Positions 22,215 to 30,219 of a stretch of DNA of 64,000 nucleotides are shown piece after piece. The notes under the pieces are model-generated. The model was not told the origin of the DNA and made no database searches. It was given only the letters and a program-made list of their open reading frames with translations. The number at the start of each line of letters is the position of its first letter. Positions within the stretch are counted from its first letter, which is position 1. Origin of the DNA: Pseudomonas viridiflava (GTDB lineage: Bacteria > Pseudomonadota > Gammaproteobacteria > Pseudomonadales > Pseudomonadaceae); contig NZ_UUIS01000061.1 of the NCBI RefSeq assembly GCF_900589395.1, positions 62,001 through 126,000 on the forward strand, read 5' to 3'. The position numbers and the translations under genes were made by a program.

Positions 22215-23594
22215 ATGATCAAAGACCCTTTTGCAAGACTCGGCCTGGACCGGGACGTCCTCACTGTCAGCCAGCTCAACGGCCGCGCCCGGGTATTGCT
22301 CGAAGACGTGTTCAGCAGCATCTGGGTCGAGGGCGAGATTTCCAACCTCTCGCGCCCGGCCTCGGGCCATGTGTACTTCACTCTCAAGGATGCCGGCGCC
22401 CAGGTGCGCTGCGCGCTGTTTCGCCAGAACGCGGCGCGGGTGCGCCAGGCGCTCAAGGACGGCCTGCAGGTCAAGGTGCGCGGCAAGGTCTCGCTGTATG
22501 AAGGCCGTGGCGACTATCAGTTGATCCTCGACACGCTGGAGCCTGCCGGTGACGGTGCGTTGCGCCAGGCCTTCGAGGCCTTGAAGGTCAAGCTTGATGA
22601 AGAAGGCCTGTTCAGCGCCGAACGCAAGCTCGCCCTGCCCTTGCACCCGCGCCGCATCGGCATCGTCAGCTCGCCTACCGGGGCGGTGATCCGCGACATC
22701 ATCAGCGTGTTCCGCCGCCGTGCGCCGCAGGTCGAGCTGACCCTGATCCCCACTGCCGTGCAGGGCCGCGAAGCCATCGGCCAGATCGTGCGCGCCCTGC
22801 AACTGGCTGATCGCCAGAGCTTCGATGCCCTGATCCTGGCCCGTGGCGGCGGCTCGCTGGAAGACTTGTGGTGCTTCAACGAAGAAGCCGTGGCGCGGGC
22901 CATCGATGCCTGCGTCACGCCGATCGTCAGCGCCGTGGGCCACGAGACCGATGTGTCGATCAGCGACTTCGTCGCCGACGTTCGCGCCCCGACGCCGTCG
23001 GCGGCCGCCGAGCTGCTGGCGCCGGATGCCAGCGACCTGCACCGCCGGGTCGAGAGCCTGCAACGCCGGCTGGTCAGCCGCATGCGCGAAAAACTGATGC
23101 GCCAACAGCTGTTGCTCGACGGTCTGTCGCGGCGCCTGCGTCATCCCGGTGAACGCCTGCGCCAGCAAGCCCAGCGTCTGGATGAGCTGGACATGCGCCT
23201 GCGCCGGGCCTTCGACCACAGCCTGCGCAAGCACCAGACCCATGTGGCGCACCTGCAAAGCCGTCTGGCAGCGCAACACCCGGGCCGAACCCTGGCCTTT
23301 CTGCGCCAGCGCCTGGACAGCCTGGCCGAACGCTTGCCACGGGCGATCCGTGAACAGCTCAAGGCCAGGCGCCTGCAGTTGCAGCATCAGGTGCAGACCC
23401 TGCAGGTGGTCAGCCCCCTGGCTACGCTGGGGCGTGGCTACAGCATTTTGCTCGATGAACGCGGTCAGGCGGTGCGCCGTGCCGACCAGACCCATACCGG
23501 CCAACGCCTGACCGCGCGTCTCAGCGAGGGCCAATTGCAGGTACGCGTCGAAGACAACCACCTGACGCCCGTGACCCTTTCCCTTCTGGACTGA
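22215..23594 (+). CDS. xseA: Exodeoxyribonuclease VII large subunit
   Basis: This 459-aa subunit of exonuclease VII degrades single-stranded DNA in both directions together with XseB. An N-terminal OB-fold (residues about 10-105: Val-Glu-Gly-Glu-Ile-Ser-Asn-Leu-Ser-Arg, His-Val-Tyr-Phe-Thr-Leu-Lys-Asp) precedes the catalytic domain (Arg-Ile-Gly-Ile-Val-Ser-Ser-Pro-Thr-Gly-Ala; Ala-Arg-Gly-Gly-Gly-Ser-Leu-Glu-Asp-Leu-Trp; Val-Gly-His-Glu-Thr-Asp). A long Arg/Gln/Leu-rich coiled coil follows to about residue 385, then the end domain. ATG 22215 is preferred over an ATG four codons upstream. It is divergent from the TauE-like gene and followed by the LytM gene 7 bp downstream. Confidence 0.97.
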   Translation: MIKDPFARLGLDRDVLTVSQLNGRARVLLEDVFSSIWVEGEISNLSRPASGHVYFTLKDAGAQVRCALFRQNAARVRQALKDGLQVKVRGKVSLYEGRGDYQLILDTLEPAGDGALRQAFEALKVKLDEEGLFSAERKLALPLHPRRIGIVSSPTGAVIRDIISVFRRRAPQVELTLIPTAVQGREAIGQIVRALQLADRQSFDALILARGGGSLEDLWCFNEEAVARAIDACVTPIVSAVGHETDVSISDFVADVRAPTPSAAAELLAPDASDLHRRVESLQRRLVSRMREKLMRQQLLLDGLSRRLRHPGERLRQQAQRLDELDMRLRRAFDHSLRKHQTHVAHLQSRLAAQHPGRTLAFLRQRLDSLAERLPRAIREQLKARRLQLQHQVQTLQVVSPLATLGRGYSILLDERGQAVRRADQTHTGQRLTARLSEGQLQVRVEDNHLTPVTLSLLD

Positions 23595-23601
23595 CTTGCC
23601 G

Positions 23602-24426
23602 ATGCTACGTTTTATTGCCCCGCTGCTTGCCCTGTTGTTGAGCCTGCCCGCCCATGCCGACAGCTTTATAACCCGCACCCTGAACAAGCCGGTCCCCGGC
23701 GGCGTTGCGGTCATCGACCTGGGTGGCGGCGCCCAGCCGCCCACCGCCACATATGAAGGCAAGCCGGTTCTGGTGGTCAAGGAACAGGACACCCGCTGGC
23801 TGGCGATTGTCGGCATTCCCTTGACCGTCAAGCCAGGCAAGCAGCAGGTGCTCAGCGGCAATCGCGTGCTGCCCTTTACGGTGGGCAGCAAGAAATACAA
23901 AGAACAGCGCATCACCCTGAAGAATCAGAGCCAGGTGACACCCAACGCCGAGCAGACCAAACGCTACGAGCGGGAGCTGGCCGAGCAGTTGCAGGCTTAT
24001 CGCAGCTTCAGCCCTGGCACACCGAGCAACCTGATTCTCGACAAGCCGGTCAACGGCCCGCTGTCGAGCCGCTTCGGGGTCCGCCGCTTCTTCAATGGCG
24101 AAGAGCGCAACCCGCATTCGGGCCTGGATTTCGCGGTGCCGGCCGGTACACCGGTCAAATCGCCCGCCGCTGGCAAAGTGATCCTGACCGGCGACTACTT
24201 CTTCAATGGCCAGACCGTGTTCGTCGACCACGGCCAAGGCTTCATCAGCATGTTCTGCCACCTGTCGAAGATCGACGTGAAGGTCGGCGACGCCGTGTCT
24301 CGCGGCGGCGTGGTGGGCAAGGTCGGCGCCACGGGACGCGCGACCGGGCCGCACATGCACTGGAACGTCAGCCTCAACGATGCCCGGGTGGACCCGGCGA
24401 TCTTCATTGGCGCGTTCGAGCCGTAA
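23602..24426 (+). CDS. Secreted M23-family (LytM) peptidase
   Basis: This 274-aa protein has a clear signal peptide (Met-Leu-Arg-Phe, hydrophobic core, Ala-His-Ala-Asp). A spacer domain follows, then a C-terminal M23/LytM domain with the zinc signature Asn-Pro-His-Ser-Gly-Leu-Asp-Phe-Ala-Val (HxxxD) at about residues 172-176 and His-Met-His-Trp (HxH) near residue 253. The active-site residues are all present, so an active peptidoglycan endopeptidase is expected in the periplasm. It starts 7 bp after xseA and is likely co-transcribed. ATG 23602 begins the signal; the TTG two codons upstream is rejected. Confidence 0.93.
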   Translation: MLRFIAPLLALLLSLPAHADSFITRTLNKPVPGGVAVIDLGGGAQPPTATYEGKPVLVVKEQDTRWLAIVGIPLTVKPGKQQVLSGNRVLPFTVGSKKYKEQRITLKNQSQVTPNAEQTKRYERELAEQLQAYRSFSPGTPSNLILDKPVNGPLSSRFGVRRFFNGEERNPHSGLDFAVPAGTPVKSPAAGKVILTGDYFFNGQTVFVDHGQGFISMFCHLSKIDVKVGDAVSRGGVVGKVGATGRATGPHMHWNVSLNDARVDPAIFIGAFEP

Positions 24427-24604
24427 CGGCCGACTTGCAGCAAGGGCGCCTCTCGCTTGCGCCCTTGCAAAACAGCCAGCAATAAAAAATCGTTTTCTGG
24501 CAGAAAAGCGCTAATAAATTCCGCCATAAACGCGTTACAGAAGATTTCTATCAATTTTTTTCGGGTGCTTGCCAACATTCACCTCAATGAGTACGGTTGG
24601 CCAC

Positions 24605-24682
24605 ATGAAAACCTCTCACACCCTCATTCTGTTGCGCCAGCACGCCTGCCTCGACTTGGTCAGCGCCCGACTGCCAGGCTAG
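24605..24682 (+). CDS. Candidate leader peptide before leuA
   Basis: This 25-codon frame lies 80 bp upstream of leuA. Six of its 25 codons are Leu, clustered as Leu-Ile-Leu-Leu and Leu-Asp-Leu-Val. It starts at ATG 24605 (Met-Lys-Thr-Ser-His). Leu-rich leaders commonly control leuA by attenuation. I saw no U-rich terminator between it and leuA, so if it acts it may do so through translation or Rho. The ribosome site is weak. Confidence 0.45.
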   Translation: MKTSHTLILLRQHACLDLVSARLPG

Positions 24683-24762
24683 ATCGCGTCGCCTCGCCCT
24701 GCACCGCATTCAATTGGTTGGCCGCCTCTACTACGGCCCATTCAGAACAAAGGATCAGCCCG

Positions 24763-26439
24763 ATGACCATGCTCAAAGACCCTTCGAAGAAGTACCGTGC
24801 CTTCGCGACCATCGACCTGCCGGATCGCACCTGGCCTTCGAAGTCCATCACCCAGGCGCCTATCTGGTGCAGCTCCGACCTGCGCGACGGCAACCAGTCG
24901 CTGATCGAGCCGATGGACGCGGTCAAGAAACTGCGCTTCTGGAAGACGCTGGTGAGCATCGGCGTCAAGGAGATCGAAGCGTCGTTCCCGTCTGCCTCGC
25001 AGACCGACTTCGATTTCGTGCGCACCCTGATCGAAGACAACCACATCCCGGAAGACACCACCATCCAGGTGCTGACCCAAGCCCGTGAAGACCTGATCGC
25101 CCGTACCTTCGAATCCCTGCGCGGCGCGAAAAAGGCCATCGTTCACCTGTACAACGCCACCTGCCCGTCGTTTCGCCGCATCGTGTTCAACCAGGACAAG
25201 CAAGGCGTGAAGGACATTGCGGTGAATGCCGCCAAGCTGTTCGTCAAGTACGCCGCCCAGCAGCCTGACACCCAATGGACGTTCCAGTACTCACCGGAAA
25301 CCTTCAGCGCCACGGAGCTTGAGTTCGCCAAGGAAGTCTGTGACGCGGTGATCGAGGTCTGGAACCCGACGCCCGAGCACAAGATCATCCTCAACCTGCC
25401 GGCCACGGTCGAGGTGTCGACGCCGAACATCTATGCCGATCAGATCGAGTGGTTCGGCCGTCACATCACCCGCCGCGACAGCGTGATCATCAGCCTGCAC
25501 ACCCACAACGACCGCGGCACCGGCGTGGCGGCCACCGAACTGGGCCTGATGGCCGGCGCCGACCGTGTCGAGGGCTGCCTGTTCGGCAATGGCGAGCGCA
25601 CCGGCAACGTCGACCTGGTGACCCTGGGCCTGAACCTCTATACCCAGGGCGTCCACCCTGAGCTGGACTTCTCGGACATCGACGGCATTCGCAAGGTGGT
25701 CGAGGAGTGCAACCAGATTCCAGTGCACCCGCGCCACCCGTACGTGGGCGACCTGGTGCATACCGCGTTCTCCGGCTCGCACCAGGATGCGATCCGCAAA
25801 GGCTTCACCCAGCAGAAACCGGACACCCTGTGGGAGGTGCCTTACCTGCCGATCGACCCGGCCGACATCGGCCGCAGCTACGAGGCGGTGATTCGCGTCA
25901 ACAGCCAGTCGGGCAAGGGTGGCATCACCTATCTGCTGGAACAGGAATATGGCATTTCGCTGCCGCGCCGTATGCAGATCGAGTTCAGCCAGGTGGTTCA
26001 GGGTGAAACCGACCGCCTGGGCCTGGAAATGACCGCGCAGCAGATCTATGCCCTGTTCAAGCGCGAGTACCTGCAGGCCAACAAGCCGTATGCGCTGATC
26101 AGCCATCGCTTGCAGGAAGAGAACAACATCAGCAACGTCGATGCCGAAGTGAACGTCAATGACGAGACCCAACGCTGGAAAGGCAAAGGCAACGGCGCGC
26201 TGGAAGCGCTGGTGTCGAGCCTGCCGGTGGCGGTCGAGATCATGGATTACAACGAGCACGCCATTGGTGCCGGCACCACGGCCAAGGCAGCGGCCTATAT
26301 CGAGTTGCGCGTCAATGGTGAACGTGCCGTGCACGGCGTGGGCATCGATGAAAACATCACCACGGCCAGCTTCCGCGCCCTGTTCAGCGCCCTGAACCGC
26401 TCGCTGAGCCAGTCGCCAGGCAAGGCCGAAGCAGCCTGA
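24763..26439 (+). CDS. leuA: 2-isopropylmalate synthase
   Basis: This 558-aa enzyme condenses acetyl-CoA with 2-ketoisovalerate, the first committed step of leucine synthesis. It is of the larger class, with the metal and catalytic motif Ser38-Asp39-Leu-Arg-Asp-Gly-Asn-Gln45 and the His-Thr-His-Asn-Asp-Arg-Gly-Thr motif. A C-terminal LeuA regulatory domain carries Thr-Thr-Ala-Ser-Phe-Arg and gives leucine feedback control. The ATG at 24763 has AGGA eight bases upstream; the alternative ATG two codons later would change little. A short Leu-rich reading frame lies upstream, suggesting attenuation control. Confidence 0.97.
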   Translation: MTMLKDPSKKYRAFATIDLPDRTWPSKSITQAPIWCSSDLRDGNQSLIEPMDAVKKLRFWKTLVSIGVKEIEASFPSASQTDFDFVRTLIEDNHIPEDTTIQVLTQAREDLIARTFESLRGAKKAIVHLYNATCPSFRRIVFNQDKQGVKDIAVNAAKLFVKYAAQQPDTQWTFQYSPETFSATELEFAKEVCDAVIEVWNPTPEHKIILNLPATVEVSTPNIYADQIEWFGRHITRRDSVIISLHTHNDRGTGVAATELGLMAGADRVEGCLFGNGERTGNVDLVTLGLNLYTQGVHPELDFSDIDGIRKVVEECNQIPVHPRHPYVGDLVHTAFSGSHQDAIRKGFTQQKPDTLWEVPYLPIDPADIGRSYEAVIRVNSQSGKGGITYLLEQEYGISLPRRMQIEFSQVVQGETDRLGLEMTAQQIYALFKREYLQANKPYALISHRLQEENNISNVDAEVNVNDETQRWKGKGNGALEALVSSLPVAVEIMDYNEHAIGAGTTAKAAAYIELRVNGERAVHGVGIDENITTASFRALFSALNRSLSQSPGKAEAA

Positions 26440-26811
26440 TTGCCTCCCCTTCTTCGCCCTTTCTGCACCGCCACGGTGCAAAGGGCGAAGATCGCGGGGT
26501 GATAATGCCCCACCTCAGTGCATCTTGCATTTCTCGCATACCCCCCGCAGATTCGGCATAAGGCACGGCAAAAACGCTGTGATAGCATTATGTCCTTAAA
26601 CGATTCAGGTACCTGTGTTCGGCCCCATGACCCGCTGGCGTCATCGGATCTGGCTTGAGCCTTGCCTCTTTTTTGCTGTACTTCATTTCCGACACTTCGA
26701 TGACTAGCGCACGATTTTCCATTGAAAATCCTGCACGGAGCGACCTGCCGTCTATTGAAAAATCATCAGCCGCGGCCCTGCCAGGCTGACCCTGCCCTTT
26801 ACGGAGCGACT
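26440..26811. other. Intergenic region between leuA and the oxaloacetate decarboxylase gene
   Basis: About 370 bp. It contains the hairpin at 26452-26490, a 26-codon frame at 26627-26707 (Met-Thr-Arg-Trp-Arg-His-Arg), and AT-rich sequence that probably holds the downstream promoter. Nothing else is recognised. Confidence 0.45.
26452..26490 (+). terminator. Long hairpin after leuA
   Basis: CTTCGCCCTT pairs with AAGGGCGAAG, and an inner TGCACCG pairs with CGGTGCA. It lies 12 bp after the leuA stop, as expected for a terminator, though no T-run follows. Confidence 0.6.
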
Positions 26812-27681
26812 ATGCCCAAGGCTTCCCATCAAGATCTGCGCCGTAGCTTCCGCGCACTGACCTCTTCAAGCTCCTGCTACCGCACCGCCTCGGTGTTTGA
26901 CCCCATGTCGGCGCGTATCGCGGCTGACCTGGGCTTTGAGGTCGGCATCCTTGGCGGCTCCGTAGCCTCGCTGCAAGTACTGGCCGCGCCAGACTTTGCC
27001 CTGATCACCCTGAGTGAATTCGTCGAACAGGCGACCCGCATCGGCCGCGTGGCCCAGCTGCCGTTCATTGCCGATGCCGACCATGGGTATGGCAACGCCC
27101 TCAACGTCATGCGCACCGTGACCGAACTGGAGCGTGCCGGCGTCGCGGCGCTGACCATCGAAGACACGTTGCTGCCGGCCCAGTTCGGCCGCAAGTCCAC
27201 CGACCTGATTCCGGTCGACGAAGGCGTGGGCAAGATGCGTGCGGCGCTGGAAGCGCGTTGCGACGCCGAGCTGTCAATCTTCGCCCGCACCAACGCGACC
27301 ATCCTGCCGGTCAGCGAAACCATCGACCGCATGCAGCAATACCAGGCCACCGGTGTGGATGGCATCACCGTGGTGGGCGTGCGTGATTTCGAGCACCTGG
27401 CGCAGATCAGCGAAAGCGTGACCGTGCCGCTGATGCTGGTGACCTATGGCAACCCGGCCCTGCTGGACAACCAGCGCCTGGCCGACATGGGCGTGCGGGT
27501 CTGCGTGGATGGTCATGGGGCCTACTTTGCCGCCATCAAGGCCACCTACGACAGCCTGCGCGCCCAGCGCCAGATCACCTGCAGCACCTCGGAGATGAGC
27601 GCCACCGAGCTGACCCACACCTACACCCAGCCCGAAGACTATGTGCAGTGGGCGCGCAAGTTCATGAACGTGAACGAGTAA
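26812..27681 (+). CDS. Oxaloacetate decarboxylase of the isocitrate lyase/PEP mutase superfamily
   Basis: This 289-aa TIM-barrel enzyme matches, as far as I can recall, the P. aeruginosa PA4872 type, which decarboxylates oxaloacetate to pyruvate. The superfamily metal-site motif is visible as Ile-Ala-Asp-Ala-Asp-His-Gly-Tyr-Gly-Asn. Ile-Glu-Asp-Thr-Leu-Leu-Pro and the substrate-loop region Gln-Phe-Gly-Arg-Lys-Ser-Thr replace the Cys-containing loop of isocitrate lyase. Start ATG 26812 (Met-Pro-Lys-Ala-Ser-His) follows CGGAGCG; 30 upstream in-frame codons are intergenic. A monocistronic unit is likely. Confidence 0.88.
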   Translation: MPKASHQDLRRSFRALTSSSSCYRTASVFDPMSARIAADLGFEVGILGGSVASLQVLAAPDFALITLSEFVEQATRIGRVAQLPFIADADHGYGNALNVMRTVTELERAGVAALTIEDTLLPAQFGRKSTDLIPVDEGVGKMRAALEARCDAELSIFARTNATILPVSETIDRMQQYQATGVDGITVVGVRDFEHLAQISESVTVPLMLVTYGNPALLDNQRLADMGVRVCVDGHGAYFAAIKATYDSLRAQRQITCSTSEMSATELTHTYTQPEDYVQWARKFMNVNE

Positions 27682-27728
27682 CCGAGCACGCAGCAAACAC
27701 CCGATCTACGGCATGACTTTCATGCCGA

Positions 27729-28136
27729 TCAGGCCTTGGTGTTAACGCTGCCGCCGATCAGTTCCAGCAGGCTGGCCTGCAGGGTCTGCAGATTGGCGCT
27801 GGCGGCGACGATCTGCGACTGGATGGCCATCGACTGCTGGGCCTTGGTGTCGTCGTCGGCACCGCCCTTCTGCACGGCTGCCAGTTGCTCTTGCAGTTTT
27901 TCGAGCATTTTCTGGGTGTCTTCGATCTGCTTCTTGATCTGCTCGATCATCTGCTCTTTGGGCGATCCACCCGAACTCTTGCTGGCCTCGCTGACCTGGG
28001 TACCGCTCATGTCGGCGGTAACTTTTTCAGGGGCGGCAGTCTTGGTCTCGTCGGTCTGAGCGGCGTCCGGCTTCTTGATCGCCGCAGTAAAGGCACTGGT
28101 GTAGGTGCTCAGCGAGCTGGTGTTGATGGTCGTCAT
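27729..28136 (-). CDS. FlxA-like coiled-coil protein
   Basis: This 135-aa protein has a Ser/Thr-rich N-terminus, then a charged coiled coil from about residue 60 to 85 (Glu-Gln-Met-Ile-Glu-Gln-Ile-Lys-Lys-Gln-Ile-Glu), and a Gln/Ala/Ser-rich amphipathic C-terminus. It resembles Pseudomonas proteins annotated FlxA-like, whose role is uncertain. No signal peptide or membrane segment is seen. It is convergent with the oxaloacetate decarboxylase gene and upstream of nothing on its strand. Name transfer is weak, so the gene symbol is left empty. Confidence 0.7.
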   Translation of the reverse strand: MTTINTSSLSTYTSAFTAAIKKPDAAQTDETKTAAPEKVTADMSGTQVSEASKSSGGSPKEQMIEQIKKQIEDTQKMLEKLQEQLAAVQKGGADDDTKAQQSMAIQSQIVAASANLQTLQASLLELIGGSVNTKA

Positions 28137-28196
28137 GACGAACTCCTTTCAGGTATGGCATCTGTATCGGCCTGCCCCCGAAAAACTGCACACTTG

Positions 28197-28988
28197 TTAC
28201 TGAATATTAAAATCATCAGCATCTCGCCAGGCCGGGAAGCGCGTCCGGTAGGCCGCCAGCTCAGCCGCGTCGAGCGTGACCTTGAATACGCCATCCGCCT
28301 CACCGGCGTTGAACAGGCTTTCGCCCTGAAAATCCAGCACCTGGCTATCACCAGTATAGGCCAGGCCCTTGCCGTCGGTGCCGATGCGGTTGACCGCTGC
28401 CACATAACACAGGTTCTCGATGGCGCGGGCCGGCAGCAAGCGGTTCCAGTGCAGGCGTCGGGCGCCCGGCCAGTTGGCGGTGTACAGCAACAGGTCGGTG
28501 TCCTGGGCGTCACGGCTCCACACTGGAAAGCGCAGGTCGTAGCAGATCAACACGCGTACCCGCCAGCCCTTGAGTTCGAACGTCACCTGCCGCTCGCCCG
28601 GGCTGAAATGCTCGTGCTCACCGGCCATGCGAAACAGATGGCGCTTGTCATAATGCAGCAGCTCGCCATCAGGCCGCGCCCACAGCAGGCGGTTACGGTG
28701 ACTGCCATCGGCGGCACGCACGATAACGCTGCCGGTGATCACCGCCCGCAGACGTGCGGCCTGGGCCAGCAGCCACTGTGCAGCCGGGCCATTTTCGGCT
28801 TCGGCCTGCTCGACCGAGTCCATGGTAAAGCCGGTGGTGAACATTTCCGGCAGGATGATCAGGTCCGCCCCTTGCGCCTGATCCAGCAGCGCCTGGAAAT
28901 GCGCCAGGTTGGCGTGCCGGTCGTGCCAGGCCAGATGGGTCTGCACCAGGGCAATGCTCAGTGCGGGCAAACTGCTCAGATCGCGCAT
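28197..28988 (-). CDS. Omega-amidase-like carbon-nitrogen hydrolase
   Basis: This 263-aa nitrilase-superfamily enzyme has the Glu-Lys-Cys triad: Leu-Pro-Glu-Met-Phe, Tyr-Asp-Lys-Arg-His-Leu-Phe, and Leu-Ile-Cys-Tyr-Asp-Leu-Arg-Phe-Pro. It resembles YafV, which hydrolyses 2-oxoglutaramate or 2-oxosuccinamate left by glutamine- or asparagine-dependent transamination. It overlaps the 3' end of the aminotransferase gene by 13 bp, so the two are translationally coupled. Together they would pull a transamination forward by destroying its keto product. Function from family and context. Confidence 0.9.
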   Translation of the reverse strand: MRDLSSLPALSIALVQTHLAWHDRHANLAHFQALLDQAQGADLIILPEMFTTGFTMDSVEQAEAENGPAAQWLLAQAARLRAVITGSVIVRAADGSHRNRLLWARPDGELLHYDKRHLFRMAGEHEHFSPGERQVTFELKGWRVRVLICYDLRFPVWSRDAQDTDLLLYTANWPGARRLHWNRLLPARAIENLCYVAAVNRIGTDGKGLAYTGDSQVLDFQGESLFNAGEADGVFKVTLDAAELAAYRTRFPAWRDADDFNIQ

Positions 28989-30124
28989 AGCTTTTCCGCT
29001 GCCTGACGCAGCGTCTCCTCACGCTTGGCAAAGCACAGCCGGATCAGGCGCTGGCCTTCAGGCGGGCTCTGGTAGAACACCGACACCGGGATGCTGGCCA
29101 CGCCATGTTCGCGGGTCATCCAGGTTGCCATGTCGACATCATTGAGGTCCGGGCGAATCTGCGAGTAATCCACCAGCTGAAAATAGGTGCCGCTGACCCG
29201 CTCGAAGCTGAAACGCGAACCCGCCAGTTGGTCGCAGAACAGGTCGCGCTTGGCCTGGTAGAACGCCGGCAGTTCCTCGACATGCTCTGGATGCTCGGCC
29301 ATGAAGTCAGCCAGCGCGTGTTGCAAGGGCGTGACGCTGCAGAAACTGACGTATTGGTGCACCTTGCGCAGCTCAGTGGTCAAGGCCGGGGGCGCGACCA
29401 CATACCCGGTTTTCCAGCCCGTGACGTGGTAGCTTTTGCCGAATGAACTGACCACGAAGGCGCGGGCATACAGCGCCTCGTGGGCCAATACGCTTTCATG
29501 TTTGCGACCATCGAACACCAGATGCTCGTAGACCTCGTCGCTGATCAGATAGATGTCGCGCCCGGCAATCAGCGCCGCCAGCCGGTCCAGGTCAGCGCGG
29601 CTGAGCAGCGCACCGCTGGGGTTGTGCGGCGAGTTGATGACGATCAGGCGGGTGCGCGGGCTCAGGGCATCGCTGAGTTTCTGCCAGTCGATGGCAAAGT
29701 TCTGCGGATCAAGCTGTACATGCACGCAGCGGCCACCGGCCAGCTCTACAGAAGGCTCGTAGCTGTCATAGCAAGGGTCAAAGATGATGGCTTCGTCACC
29801 GGGACGGATCACCGTTTGCACGGCGCAGAAAATGCCTTGGGTGGCACCGGGAGTGATGGTCACTTCGCGCTCGGGATCGACCCTGACGCCATAGCCGCGC
29901 TGGATCTTGGCAGCCACTTGCTGGCGCAAGGCTGGCAGGCCGCTCATGGGCGAGTATTGGTTATGACCCTGGGCCACGTGCCGGCTCAGCGCATCGCGCA
30001 GGGCCTGCGGCCCGTCGAAATCGGGAAAACCCTGGGACAGGTTCAGCGCCCCGGTCTCGGTCGCGAGCTGGGACATGGTGGTGAAGATGGTGGTGCCGAC
30101 ATTGGGCAGTTTGCTGTCGATCAT
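28976..30124 (-). CDS. PLP-dependent aminotransferase of the methionine (YbdL) type
   Basis: This 382-aa fold-type I aminotransferase has Gln-Gly-Phe-Pro-Asp-Phe-Asp-Gly near the start and Asn-Ser-Pro-His-Asn-Pro-Ser-Gly. The PLP-binding lysine lies in Val-Ser-Ser-Phe-Gly-Lys-Ser-Tyr-His-Val-Thr-Gly-Trp-Lys, and the phosphate-binding Asp/Tyr lie in Leu-Ile-Ser-Asp-Glu-Val-Tyr. It resembles E. coli YbdL, which prefers methionine, and with an omega-amidase gene downstream it would convert 2-oxo-4-methylthiobutyrate to methionine using glutamine. Substrate is inferred, not shown. Confidence 0.9.
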   Translation of the reverse strand: MIDSKLPNVGTTIFTTMSQLATETGALNLSQGFPDFDGPQALRDALSRHVAQGHNQYSPMSGLPALRQQVAAKIQRGYGVRVDPEREVTITPGATQGIFCAVQTVIRPGDEAIIFDPCYDSYEPSVELAGGRCVHVQLDPQNFAIDWQKLSDALSPRTRLIVINSPHNPSGALLSRADLDRLAALIAGRDIYLISDEVYEHLVFDGRKHESVLAHEALYARAFVVSSFGKSYHVTGWKTGYVVAPPALTTELRKVHQYVSFCSVTPLQHALADFMAEHPEHVEELPAFYQAKRDLFCDQLAGSRFSFERVSGTYFQLVDYSQIRPDLNDVDMATWMTREHGVASIPVSVFYQSPPEGQRLIRLCFAKREETLRQAAEKLCAI

Positions 30125-30135
30125 TGAACACCTGC

Positions 30136-30165
30136 TGTAGGGAAAGCCTTGGGGCTCACCCTACA
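30136..30165. repeat. Short hairpin upstream of the aminotransferase gene
   Basis: TGTAGGG and CCCTACA pair around a loop containing AGCC/GGCT. It lies in the 95-bp gap between der and the aminotransferase gene and may end der transcripts; there is no T-run. Confidence 0.4.
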
Positions 30166-30219
30166 ACAGCTCCAATCGGCAAGCCAGCGTCGTGCCATTC
30201 GCCGCTGAAGCCGCTCCTG

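Noticed and set aside
24683..24762. Rho-independent attenuator between the leader and leuA
   Set aside because: I looked for a GC stem followed by a U-run and found none, so only the peptide is reported.
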